Below are positions 23,840-33,457 of a stretch of 64,000 nt of DNA, piece after piece. Positions within the stretch are counted from its first letter, which is position 1. Each line of letters starts with the position of its first letter. The notes below the pieces were generated by a model, which did no database searches, was not told the DNA's origin, and saw only the letters and a list, made by a program, of their open reading frames with translations. Made by a program: the position numbers and the translations under genes. Source of the stretch: Heterobilharzia americana (taxonomy: Eukaryota; Platyhelminthes; Trematoda; Strigeidida; Schistosomatidae); assembly GCA_944470555.2 (NCBI GenBank), contig OX104129.1, forward strand, positions 45,293,998 through 45,357,997, given 5' to 3'.

Positions 23840-24071
23840 AACTGTGGACCATCGAACTGTAACCCTGTAACTGAATGGTCAACGCGTCTGCCATGAAACT
23901 CAAAGATCCTGATTTCGATCTCTAGCGAGGTTGGAAGCGTGTGCTGTTGATGAGTCGCATACTAGGATGAAATAGCTGTTCAGTGCTCCCAGGTTTTCAC
24001 TGGTCCCTAACTAATGCCAGCTGATGATGAACTCTACCTAAAAAATAAAATTTCCACATACCTCAAACTCC

Positions 24072-24073
<2 letters not shown>
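23840..24073 (+). repeat. tRNA-derived SINE with best hammerhead (copy 8)
   Basis: Plus-strand copy running from a tRNA-like head (AACTGAATGGTCAACGCGTC, then the B-box-like TTTCGATCTCTAGCG) through a well-kept hammerhead-like segment (23941-23985) to the tail CACATACCTCAAACTCC. It is followed directly by an AT microsatellite, consistent with growth of a SINE tail. It is one of the least diverged SINE copies in the window. Confidence 0.75.
23939..23986 (+). ncRNA. Hammerhead-ribozyme-like motif inside SINE copy 8
   Basis: Elements in order: stem I strand GTGCTG; core TTGATGAG (23947-23954; consensus CTGATGAG, so only the first C is changed to T); stem II GTC/GAT closed around an eight-base loop; core GAAA (23969-23972); short stem III; triplet GTT; stem I complement CAGTGC, which pairs with GTGCTG by four Watson-Crick and two G-U pairs. 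A GTT triplet is permitted by the NUH rule. The C3 change usually abolishes cleavage, so I expect weak or no activity. Confidence 0.6.

Positions 24074-24109
<36 letters not shown>
24074..24109. repeat. (TA)n microsatellite
   Basis: About 17 TA repeats at the 3' end of SINE copy 8. Confidence 0.95.
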
Positions 24110-24112
<3 letters not shown>

Positions 24113-25904
24113 ACTTATAGTTTCACGACCAATTTACCTGTAATATCAACTGTTCTAAGAATCGGTAAGATGTATATGATATGGAACTGAGTGTCTCGAC
24201 ATTTAAGCCCTTCTGTCTCTCAATAGATATTCACTTGTATAATAATTTCAGGTCAAGTGAGAGTCACAGTACTTAAATAAAAACTGTTATCTGTTAGGTC
24301 CAAGTAAACTTTTGACCTGTGACAAAATTATGTAGGCATCATGAGTGGTTAGGCAATGTAGACCAATTACATAGTTGGGAGTCAGTTTACCTCTAAGTGG
24401 TGAGTTGCTTTTTACGTTTCCAAATAAATACGGTACTTAAACAGGGTTAACAGACCTTCAAGCTTAGTAATTCGTTGATAAGTCCGCTTGCCTCTGCCAA
24501 ACAAGACATCAGTGCTCCAGATTACCAAGACTAATAAGGTTTGTTCAAGCAATGAATATAGAAAGGTTTTCCGTCAGACAAACGAATAGCCTTTTAGTGA
24601 ACAGCGTAAAAAACAAAAACCAGTTCATATTTTGACATGTCATGTACTTACATGTTTTAATTCCAACAACTGAATATCTTTGATAAATTTGCCCCTGAAG
24701 TTTCCTTTGTCATGAGTTTTTCTGATTAGGGACAAAGTTTAGTCCGGGATGGAACCACGTTAATTCACGAGATTATTTCAAACCTTTTTGGTGATACACA
24801 GATTACTTTTACTAGTAAGCGCAAGAGCAAACAGCATCCATTCCAAAGGTGTGTTATCATACTACTCTGCATGAGCTGCTGTTTGTCAAGTGAATTGATT
24901 TTAAGGTAGGATAGTGGGTTTAAAGTGGGGTTTTTCCAAGTTATAAAATAAACTTGTTCTTCAAACTCTTCCTATGCAAAAGATGCTCAGTATTTCACTA
25001 TAGATATTATACATTTATTGTTTATCTCGCCTTTTCCAGGTAAGCGAATGAGATTCGTAGAATATCTCAAATGGAGTTTATTTTGTTGCATGCCTTTGTG
25101 TAAAATTATTCCAAGTCACTGACCTATTTCGACTGAGTTTTCATCTGCTGGTATATGAAACAAATGGTGGAATAAGTTTATATATTGTTAATCGTAATAA
25201 TTAAACTAATTGTGCTAGAAATTTAGTCCTGAAACTTTATTGAATAAATAATTCCCCCGTTGTTAATAAAAATTCAAAGCATACATTTTCTTTTCCTTTA
25301 ACCCAGTTGTCGAAAGTAACTTGGATTTTTTCAGCAATTATTTAGCAGTGATCCATTCGAAGGGTAGAAAACTAGGAAGAAATTGCGCACACTCAAAAAT
25401 ATTACTTGACATCCAATGAACAACACTATGTGCTTGTATGGCGCTTCTACACACCTCGCTTGCACAGGAAGTTATTATACTCCTCCTATATGTATCATGT
25501 AGCTTCCAGTTCACTTGTGACAATACTGAAAACATAACAGCATACACGATAAGAACATAGACTAGTCTGATGATTGGTCCTCTGAACCTCTGCTTGGCTG
25601 GAAAAAGTAGTGTTTACTATCCAAATTCACTACTTGTGAAATAACTTATGCGCACTTTGAGGTGTACATAAGCGTTTTTATTGATATTCGGTCAGAAGCT
25701 GGAGATGACCATTTCGGAACGACTAAGCAAAATATACGGGATAGAAAGTGAATAAAAATTCTCCACAACCGAAGCTCAGTAAGCTTAGCAAGACGTACTT
25801 ACTCTAAAGTGGCTTTCAATGAGTTTAAGGTCAAAAGTTTTTAAGCTAAACCAAATAACTTGACACATTATACTTAATGTGAACGAATTTATTCCCTTTC
25901 TTCC
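24110..25904. other. Non-coding DNA
   Basis: No supported genes. A hammerhead-like motif on the minus strand near 25121-25147 is annotated separately. Confidence 0.4.
25115..25152 (-). ncRNA. Hammerhead-like motif (PLE type), probable relic
   Basis: On the minus strand: CAGATGA (25147-25141; consensus CTGATGA, one change), a short segment AACTCAGT, CGAAATAGGTC ending at 25121. GAAAT, AG, GTC forms the minimal stem III seen in hammerheads of Penelope-like elements. Stems I and II are poorly paired. A PLE endonuclease relic lies 0.8 kb away but on the opposite strand, so the two may be unrelated. Confidence 0.3.
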
Positions 25905-26075
25905 TTTTTCTCTTCTCTCCTTTCTTACTTGCTCCTATAGAGCTAAGTACATCGGCCGTACCATGCGTCTGCCTTTTAAACGTGCTCACGAACATTATCT
26001 AACCTGGATGGCAAAGAAAGAACGGAAATGCATCTTCAGCCTTATCACAGAATATCATCAAGTCGTACTGTGAAC
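25905..26075 (+). pseudogene. PLE GIY-YIG endonuclease fragment
   Basis: The plus-strand reading contains CSYRAKYIGRTMRLPFKRAH, EHYLTWMAKKERK. This matches the start of the PLE GIY-YIG nuclease, with Tyr-Ile-Gly, the Arg two residues on, and the KR..EH helix. The reading ends in a stop at 26073, well short of the domain's usual C-terminus. No RT sequence is seen upstream. A pyrimidine-rich stretch ending TCCTATAG directly precedes the motif and looks like a splice acceptor, probably by chance. Confidence 0.65.
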
Positions 26076-28575
26076 CAATTAATCAAGAAAATATAGATTA
26101 CAAAAGTAATAGTGGGATGAATGAAACAAAATTATAATTTATTCATATTTTGTTCAGAAAAAAGCAGTGAAGAATTACAAATGTGGGATTACAGTTAAAT
26201 TATTGAATAAACTAATGCTTTGGTCAAAAAGTTTAAACTATCAGATAAATGAATATAAAAGCAATACAAAAGAACCATGATGCAATCACTAGGCTAATAA
26301 GAGATTGATAGCAGTATTCTAATGTACACAGTAGCTAGGCCAAATCGGCTTATCAACAGTGACTTTCAAGAACCAAATTCAACTTGTCCTTGCCTGTTTA
26401 GTTAATATCTTGAAAGTCTAGCTGAAATCGACTGCTGATTATTCGATTAAGTTTCTCGCTTCATTCAGTAAATGTTAGTCTCGATCAGTTATAAAAATTA
26501 TTCAGAGTTGGGTTGTTCGATCGTAGATGGGCCATGCTCATCTTAACATTTTAGTACTCAATAATTATCTGTAGCATAGGAGTCGGGTGTACGGCAAACG
26601 TCTTACTTTTGACTGATGTTTAATGTAAAAAGCCAAAACCTTTAGTCCCACCGTTAGACATTTAATTTCCACACAAAATATGTAGATATATTTGTATACT
26701 GTGATAACATTTTCAACCAGGATGATGTTCTACATTGGTTCAAGAGTTACCAATAACTTTTAGGAAAAAAACAAGATTAACTCATGTAGGTAAAAAAAAT
26801 AAACTTCTTTATCCAATGCTATCTCTCAAACCCCTTGAAACACTAAAATTCCAAGTCATTATTCGTTTTGTATTGGTTAACCTGTCTTATTTATACCCTA
26901 AATATGTTATTGGTAATTTACTCATTCTTCTATTGTTTTAGGCTTTTCCAAACTATACACAACATGAGTGAAACAGGATCTAATCTACGCCTCCTCTCAC
27001 CATTTTAGTTATCATTCAACTTTTATGTTTCACATTAGTTTAACTGTTACTACTAAAATTACTATACTTTTTACAATAAATATTCACTGTTCACAGTTTT
27101 ATTCCGAGAAATTGCCTTCTTCCAGTTAATTTAGATCCCGTAAGTGAAATAGTTCCAGGAATCAAAACATACACCAGATGCTTCCAGGACATAATTAGAT
27201 AATGATAAGAACCTCTACTGCCTATAATTTATTTACCACAGAATGAGTTCAGTTGGACAATTTTTAGGTCTTTCACTGGGTTGCATCAGTTTCAAGATGA
27301 GAAATTATCATCTACCAGTAAATTCCATGATGTGACACAAATTACTTTCAATACATCCTTCACTAATTAAATGGCCGAAATATATTCTTTAGTTAATCTT
27401 GTATACTATACGCATCGCATTTACGTTAAGAATGAATCATAACACTTTGTTCTCTGTTCACTGACTCAAGACGTTGACAATCTAAATTATTTTTGTACAA
27501 CAGAAAATAATGTTATTCCAAAACATTCTGCCACTTCCTACTGCAAACGAATTCTATTCACAATAATCATTTTAATGAAAAATGTCAATTTCAGAGAAGG
27601 AAAACAACTAGCTAACTTCTCATTTGAAAAAGTTTCACCAATAAATGGATTAATGATGCTTTTTTTTCTGATTTAATGTTTAAGTTCATAAATCCGGTAC
27701 GTCCTAAAGCCCCGTACCAAAAGTATTTGTGAAAACAAACTATAAGTAAGCTATTAAATGTTCTAAACCACTATTTTTTCAATAATTATGGTCAACTATA
27801 AGTGATTAAAATTCCACTGTTGTGATTGCTTTTGATCGACAAATATTATGGAAACTGACTAGAGATAAAAAACTTTTTTTTGAAGTGTCATGTTTTCTCT
27901 TTCTTTTGTTGTAAAGATTTACTCCTTAAACTAGACGCTTGTGTACTTCAAGCTTTGAACTATTCTGCTAATAGCGAAAATATATTCACAACTTTTAGTC
28001 AAATTTACTGACTTTATACAGTAAAATGAACAAAAGTCAAAATATTTCATGAATATTTAATTGTCAGGTGTCGGGAAACCCTGAAATTAGGTTTTGTGCT
28101 TATTGGCATTCATCAGCAAAGTGTATCCAAAACTGTGATGAAACTTGTATTCCTTCAATGATTGCAAACTACCATTATGCTATCGATAGACTTCGATCAC
28201 TTCCATATATTCTAGACTACACAGCTACATCCTTTACCCACTGGTGACAAATTCCTTCCTACCACAACTGATTGTAAGATATTGTTGCTTTGAATTGGTA
28301 TTCCCACCTAACAATGAAAATTCCATCGTTATTTGTGGACTGCAGTGGGAGCCAAGTGTACATTACGTAAATCATATATAGGAAATTTTGATTTAAATGG
28401 CTTATCCGTAGTATCTCTAACTTCAGAAGTGAGTCATGGAATAAGGGATTGTGTAAATAATAGCCTAAAATCTGTCTCGAACAAGACACCGTGTAGATTA
28501 ACTCTCAACACGTAGCGCCTAGAATATATTCACAGCCTCAGTAAGCTTTCTTGAGAAAATGCTCAACATGTATAA
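26076..28575. other. Non-coding DNA
   Basis: Very AT-rich, no assigned feature; short ORFs at 26735-26941 and 28259-28515 lack motifs. Confidence 0.4.
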
Positions 28576-28591
28576 TGCTTCAATATTATTA
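28576..28591. repeat. Target-site duplication, left copy (SR2-like insertion)
   Basis: TGCTTCAATATTATTA, identical to 31806-31821. The boundary with the (TTA)n tail is ambiguous by a few bases because both contain ATTATT. Confidence 0.9.
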
Positions 28592-28606
28592 TTATTATTA
28601 TTATTA
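28583..28606. repeat. (TTA)n tail of SR2-like element
   Basis: About seven TTA units (TAA on the element strand). They partly belong to the target site, which itself contains ATTATTA, and the element's stop codon is the innermost unit. Confidence 0.85.
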
Positions 28607-31600
28607 GTCCCTTGGGTTCCTAGTGGAACATAGGGCTTCAGTAGCACGCCTCCAGTGAACCCTGTTCTCTGAGATCTTTTGAACCTGGTTCCACGACAGC
28701 CCAGAAGCTCTCATTTCCTCCTCGCACGACCTCCTCCATGTCACCCTCGGACGTCCAACTCGTCGCTTCCCATGGGGATTCCACTCGAGGGCCTGACGCG
28801 TGATGTCCTCAGTCGGCCTTCTCAGTGCATGGCCAATCCATCTCCACTTCCTCCTGCATATTTGTTGCGTGATAGCTTCTTGGTTGGTTCGTTCCCAGAG
28901 TTCCTTGTTGCTTATTTTTTCTGGCCATCTGATCTTCAGCAGCGAGCGTAAGCAGTTGTTGATGAATGTCTGTAGTTTATTGGAAATGCCTTTCGTGACG
29001 CGCCAAGTCTCTGAGCCATACAAGAGCACTGACTTGACGTTGGTGTTGAAAATCCGTATCTTGTTCCAGATGCTGAGTGCAGAAGATCTCCACACTGGTT
29101 TCAGGCTAATGAACGCCTGTCTTGCTTTTCCGATTCTGACTTTGACGTCCTCGTCCGTCCCGCCTGTAGTTGAAACAATGCTTCCTAGATAAGTGAAGGA
29201 GGTTACTTCCTTCAAGTTTCTCCCGTTGACGGTGATTGGAGTTTGTTGTTGTTGTTGTTGATGGTGGTGGTGCGGTATCTTCATCACTTCTGTCTTCTCT
29301 ATATTCACCTGAAGTCCCGTCTTGGCTGCCTCTTCTGTCAACTTGTTAGTTTTTGCCTGCAGATCTTCAAGTTTATGTGACATTAGGCATAAGTCATCGG
29401 CGAAATCCAAGTCTTCTAGGTTCTTTTCCGTCGTCCAGTGTATCCCCCTCTTCTCGCTGCCTACTGTTTGCTGCATGATCCAGTCCACCACAATAAGGAA
29501 TATCATGGGGGATAGTAGGCAACCTTGTTTCACTCCTGTCTTCACTTCAAAGGCATCACTGAGCTTCCCATTGTGGATTACTTGGCATGTGGCATCTTCA
29601 TATAGTTGTTGAATGAGGCGGATAAAGGTTTGCGGTACTCCGTAGTATTGAAGCAGTTTCCAAATTACTTCTCGGTCGACGCTGTCAAAGGCCTTCTCAA
29701 AGTCGATGAAGTTGAGGTAGAGAGCTGATTGCCATTCTACGCTCTGTTCTATGATGATACGAAGTGTTGCAATTTGGTCAGCACATGATTTGTACTTCCT
29801 GAAGCCTGCCTGTTCCGGTCGCAGTTTTGAATCCAGTGCGTCTTTAAGCCTCTCCAGGATGATGCGGCTTAATATTTTACTTGGGGTGGACAGGAGAGTG
29901 ATTCCGCGCCAGTTCTTGCAAGCACTGAGGTCTCCCTTCTTCGGCAGTTTGACAAGGTAACCCTTCTTCCAATCGTCCGGTACCTTCTCTTCCTTCCACA
30001 CCTTCTGCAATAGTGGTGTGAGCATGTCCGCTGTTGTCTCTGCATCTGTTCTCAGTGCTTCTGGCGGTATCCCATCTGGTCCTGCTGCTTTCCCGCATTT
30101 CAGTAGCTTTATGGCGTTCAGGACTTCCATTTTCGTTGGGGGATTTATGTTCACTTGTAATTCAGCGGCTGCAGGTGGTATTTCTGGACGAAGTGCAGGT
30201 GGTGGTCGATTCAAGAGCTTCTTGAAGTGGTCGGCCCATCGTTTCCTCTGTTTCTCTTCTTTTGTAATTAAATTTCCTTCTTCATCTTTTATTGGTTTCA
30301 TCTGTGTTGGTCTCTTCCCTGATAGCAACCTGGTTATTTGATACAATGTCGTCAGGTCTCTCTTACCTGCAGCCTGTTCTGCTTCACTTGCCAGTGTTTC
30401 GTAGAAGTGTCTTTTGTCTTTGCGTGCACTCTTCTTCACTTCTTTGTCCAGTGTTTTATACATTGTGCTCAGTTCCTCTTGTCGTTGAGCATCCTTGCAC
30501 TGGTTTATCTTCTGCTTCACCATCCTCCTCTCCTCTATCAGCTTCCAGGTATCCGTCGAGATCCATTCCTTGTCTTCTTTCTTCTTCCTTCCTAATACTG
30601 TTGTGCAGGTTTCTTTCCACATAGCTTTCAAAGACTTCCAGTGTTCTTCCACACAGGTTTCTTCAGGGATGTCCCTCGATGTCTCCCATTTTGTCTTGAT
30701 GGCTGCCTTGAAGATCTCCTTTGTAGTTTCATCCTTCAGTTTCCGAGTGTTGTACTTGAATTGAGGTCTATCACCAGCTTCCTTGAAGGCTTTTAACTTG
30801 ATTTGGAAGGTTCCTTGCACTAGATAGTGGTCTGAACCTACATCTGCTCCTCTTCTTGACCTTGTGTTAAGTAGACTGCGTCTCCATTTTCTTGAGATTG
30901 AGATAAAGTCGATTTGATTTTTAGTGTGTCCATCTGGTGAAGTCCATGTCGCTTTGTGGATATCCTTGTGCCTGAACACACTGCCTCCAATCACCAAATC
31001 GTTGAATGCACAGAATTCTGCAAACAATTCTCCATTCTCATTCATTTCACCTAGCGCCTCTCGACCCATGGTTAGTTCTCTTCCTGTGTTGTCACCTCCC
31101 AGTTTGGCATTCATGTCGCCCATTAGAATTTTGATATCGCCAACTGACGTCTTGTCCAGTGTTGATTGAAGTTGTCTGTAGAATTCCTCCTTTTTCTCTT
31201 GCTCTGCATTATTTGTAGGTGCATAACATTGTATGATTGTGACCTTCCTTCCTTTTGAGTTGAATCTTGCTGTCATGATCCTGGAGGAGATTGGTTCCCA
31301 CTGCATGAGAGCCTTCGATGCTCTTGAGGACATCATGATAGCCACTCCCTCAGTGTGCTCGTGGTTGGCGTCTGGGTGACCGGAGTAGATTATTGATTCT
31401 CCAGTTGACAGTTTGGAGAGTCCACTCCCATTCCATCTGCTTTCGCAAATTCCAAGCACTTCGATGTTATACCTTCTCATCTCCTTTGCAATCTGGGCTG
31501 CCTTACTGGGTTCAAACATCGTACGGACATTCCATGTCCCCACGTTTACTTTCGCTTTCATCGAGAGAAGACACATCGGCCAATTGGCTTCCCGAAGGCT

Positions 31601-31805
31601 TTCACCAACTGGCGTCATTTCGCCTCTCCGATTCCAGCGGGGAATAAGTTTGTTTTCATTTTTTATATTTTGTTTGTGCTTTGAAGTTTCTTTAGCGGTT
31701 AGATTTGTTTTACGGGGTAGGGTTGCTAGCCCTATGCCCAACCTTCCCTCTTTACCCGGGCTTAGGACCGGCTAGTAACTAGTAAACTAGTTAACCAGGC
31801 GAGGT
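28592..31805 (-). mobile_element. Intact SR2-like RTE-clade non-LTR retrotransposon
   Basis: About 3.2 kb. The 5' end is at 31805 (ACCTCGCCTGGTTAACTAG on the minus strand) and the 3' end is a (TAA)n tail at 28592-28606. It is flanked by a perfect 16-bp target duplication. It has a short 5' leader of about 64 bases, one long ORF and practically no 3' UTR. Compactness, apurinic-like endonuclease plus RT in one ORF and a trinucleotide tail are the hallmarks of RTE elements, and SR2 is the schistosome member. All catalytic motifs are present and the target duplication is perfect, so insertion is recent and the element may be active. Confidence 0.93.
28604..31741 (-). CDS. Endonuclease/reverse transcriptase polyprotein of SR2-like element
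   Basis: 1045 residues. The AP-like endonuclease spans about residues 64-310: Asn in GTWNVRT (about 71), Glu in GICESRW (about 100), GDMN (208-211), QIDFI (277-281) and SDH (303-305), all expected for a functional nuclease. RT spans about 540-800: KAAGPDGIPPEAL, AGFRKYKSCADQ, DFEKAFDSVD (680-689), GVKQGCLLSP (737-746) and the catalytic FADD (780-783). A His/Gln run (HHHH then QQQQQQ, about 824-833) precedes the thumb region. The C-terminal domain carries WIGHALRRP and GRPRVTWRR. It nicks DNA and reverse-transcribes its own RNA at the target. I take the first Met at 31741; a downstream Met at residue 61 would still keep the nuclease intact. The stop TAA is the first unit of the tail. Confidence 0.92.
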   Translation of the reverse strand: MGIGLATLPRKTNLTAKETSKHKQNIKNENKLIPRWNRRGEMTPVGESLREANWPMCLLSMKAKVNVGTWNVRTMFEPSKAAQIAKEMRRYNIEVLGICESRWNGSGLSKLSTGESIIYSGHPDANHEHTEGVAIMMSSRASKALMQWEPISSRIMTARFNSKGRKVTIIQCYAPTNNAEQEKKEEFYRQLQSTLDKTSVGDIKILMGDMNAKLGGDNTGRELTMGREALGEMNENGELFAEFCAFNDLVIGGSVFRHKDIHKATWTSPDGHTKNQIDFISISRKWRRSLLNTRSRRGADVGSDHYLVQGTFQIKLKAFKEAGDRPQFKYNTRKLKDETTKEIFKAAIKTKWETSRDIPEETCVEEHWKSLKAMWKETCTTVLGRKKKEDKEWISTDTWKLIEERRMVKQKINQCKDAQRQEELSTMYKTLDKEVKKSARKDKRHFYETLASEAEQAAGKRDLTTLYQITRLLSGKRPTQMKPIKDEEGNLITKEEKQRKRWADHFKKLLNRPPPALRPEIPPAAAELQVNINPPTKMEVLNAIKLLKCGKAAGPDGIPPEALRTDAETTADMLTPLLQKVWKEEKVPDDWKKGYLVKLPKKGDLSACKNWRGITLLSTPSKILSRIILERLKDALDSKLRPEQAGFRKYKSCADQIATLRIIIEQSVEWQSALYLNFIDFEKAFDSVDREVIWKLLQYYGVPQTFIRLIQQLYEDATCQVIHNGKLSDAFEVKTGVKQGCLLSPMIFLIVVDWIMQQTVGSEKRGIHWTTEKNLEDLDFADDLCLMSHKLEDLQAKTNKLTEEAAKTGLQVNIEKTEVMKIPHHHHQQQQQQTPITVNGRNLKEVTSFTYLGSIVSTTGGTDEDVKVRIGKARQAFISLKPVWRSSALSIWNKIRIFNTNVKSVLLYGSETWRVTKGISNKLQTFINNCLRSLLKIRWPEKISNKELWERTNQEAITQQICRRKWRWIGHALRRPTEDITRQALEWNPHGKRRVGRPRVTWRRSCEEEMRASGLSWNQVQKISENRVHWRRATEALCSTRNPRD

Positions 31806-31821
31806 TGCTTCAATATTATTA
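31806..31821. repeat. Target-site duplication, right copy
   Basis: TGCTTCAATATTATTA, exact match of 28576-28591. Confidence 0.9.
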
Positions 31822-32799
31822 TACCTAAACGAATGGTTGGAAAAATATTTTTAACAAGCTTCCTTTCAAAACTATAGGAAATAATCAGAAAACATTCTTT
31901 TATGTTTTTGAGATTATGGTTACGAGTTGTGATAAAAATAATTGATGAGGAAATTTTATTGATAAAGGAGGTAATCATTACTAAAGGAATATTTTCAAAA
32001 AGAGAATAATATCAGTTTATGTGAATCGTGGTCAAGGTCTGACCGGATAGTTACACAAATATAGGGCTCTGAGTTAAAAGTCTACATTAGATACAAATCA
32101 TATATGGAGAAGTGTCAGTGTTTGAAATAAAAAATCCCAACGTTTCACATGGAGGTCTGATTCAAACTTCTATATCTAGGTTAATATTAGCTAAGTTACG
32201 GTTAATAACATTGTTTAAATGAGATACTCAAACAAAACTCACACAATATTGAAAGACTGTTAATTCCCTAACTTATGGCGATTTAGAAGAAGATAGTAAC
32301 TCACTGAATTAAGAATACAATAACAGTCTTAACTGTAAAATCATAAGTCGTAGCGATAAAATTAGAATCATGTTTCTTGATGATCATGAAGATTACCACC
32401 ATACTTACATTTGCATAAAGCTAAACATTCCAGTTATCCACTTATTGTGAATAGAAATGACCAGTGATTTACACCTTATCCCATATTCCCATCAATTATG
32501 CTCGAGTCTTTTTATTTCGCCTATTCATTTCCGGCCAAAGAGAACAACAGAAGAGGAGACGAAGTTAAATATTTTTCACAATCCATTTTTTTTTTCTACA
32601 ACGCTACTAGAAGACGAAGATTATCTGAAAAATGTGATGTATTTGCGCAATACATTTCGAACAATCTGATCACATTTACTTGCCAATTTATATATGAAAG
32701 TGGAAGGAAAAATGAAAGGTCAAATATAATGGATATGAAAAGGTTGTGACACTTGTCTTGGTATTATAATCAGATAAGGATTAAAAAGGTAAACTACTC
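31822..32799. other. Non-coding DNA
   Basis: No supported gene. ORFs at 32457-32749 overlap each other in two frames and lack motifs. Confidence 0.4.
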
Positions 32800-33035
32800 G
32801 AAACATCACAACGGGGGCTTAAATTTACGAACGGTTAACGCTTCGGCAAATCTCAGTAAGCACCCTTGACTATTCCTATATGATATCGTGAACACTGTTT
32901 TCGTATTAAACTTGTGGTTCACTTCGATGATATGTTTTGCTATAGATGAAGATGGATGTCCGCCACTTACGCTTATCAAAGTTCGTGTGTTAAATTGTTT
33001 TTCAAGCCATTTAGGTATGCGTTCATCCACCGTAG
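32800..33035 (-). pseudogene. C-terminal end of a PLE GIY-YIG endonuclease
   Basis: The 74-codon minus-strand reading contains ERIPKWLEKQF, then SSSIAKHIIEVNHKF and LLRFAEALTVRKFKPPL, ending in a stop. This is the terminal block of PLE endonucleases, where the Glu of the FAEAL-type motif is catalytic. The same SSSIAKHII block occurs in the relic at 11.5 kb, so both derive from one PLE family. The upstream GIY-YIG and RT parts are missing. Dead, 5'-truncated copy. Confidence 0.7.
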
Positions 33036-33196
33036 TCTACGATTACGATTAAAGGAACTAAAATTGTAATGATCCATTTTCTTATTTTTAATCTAGTGAA
33101 AAGTAAACTTTGAATTTAAAGCACAAATTGTGAGCTCATATTGTGAGAATAATAAGTAGATTTACTTTTAAACAGTTTAGTATTAACCACCTTCAT

Positions 33197-33457
33197 TCAG
33201 CTGGCGAAATGTACCTTGTTAATTCCACCCATTCTCAGCCTCTGGTCAATAATATTCTCAAAATTGTTAGAGACTCCTGTATTTGAAACTTCTGCATTCT
33301 TGATGTGATATGTAGTTGTAGGACTGATGGAAGAATAATTTCTTCGATAATTCCTCTCCACTAACATAAAGCTGAAAATAATCATGGGAATGGAGAGGGA
33401 AATTACTGTGAACAAAACAGCATAATATATTTGTACAGGTCCCCTAGCTTTACACAA
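33197..33457 (-). CDS. Possible coding exon or small membrane protein (uncertain)
   Basis: 86-codon ORF beginning MCKARGPVQIYYAVLFTV. A hydrophobic stretch of about 22 residues (about 11-32) is followed by a basic, hydrophilic tail rich in Asn, Ser and Thr, giving a single-pass membrane topology. A pyrimidine-rich CTGTTTTGTTCACAG inside the ORF and AACAAGGTACAT near its end resemble a splice acceptor and donor that would bound an in-frame exon of about 185 bases. I recognise no family. In AT-rich DNA such an ORF can occur by chance. Confidence 0.2.
   Translation of the reverse strand: MCKARGPVQIYYAVLFTVISLSIPMIIFSFMLVERNYRRNYSSISPTTTYHIKNAEVSNTGVSNNFENIIDQRLRMGGINKVHFAS

Noticed and set aside
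25338..25547. 69-codon minus-strand ORF with several Cys and Trp residues
   Set aside because: No recognisable domain, no splice context; not distinguishable from chance.
25880..25930. Splice-acceptor-like pyrimidine tract before the GIY-YIG fragment
   Set aside because: The PLE reading runs through it without a break, so no intron is needed; T/C-rich tracts are common here.
28679..31775. Many plus-strand ORFs of 60-130 codons across the SR2-like element
   Set aside because: They lie antisense to the 1045-codon ORF and have no motifs; they are by-products of its codon usage.
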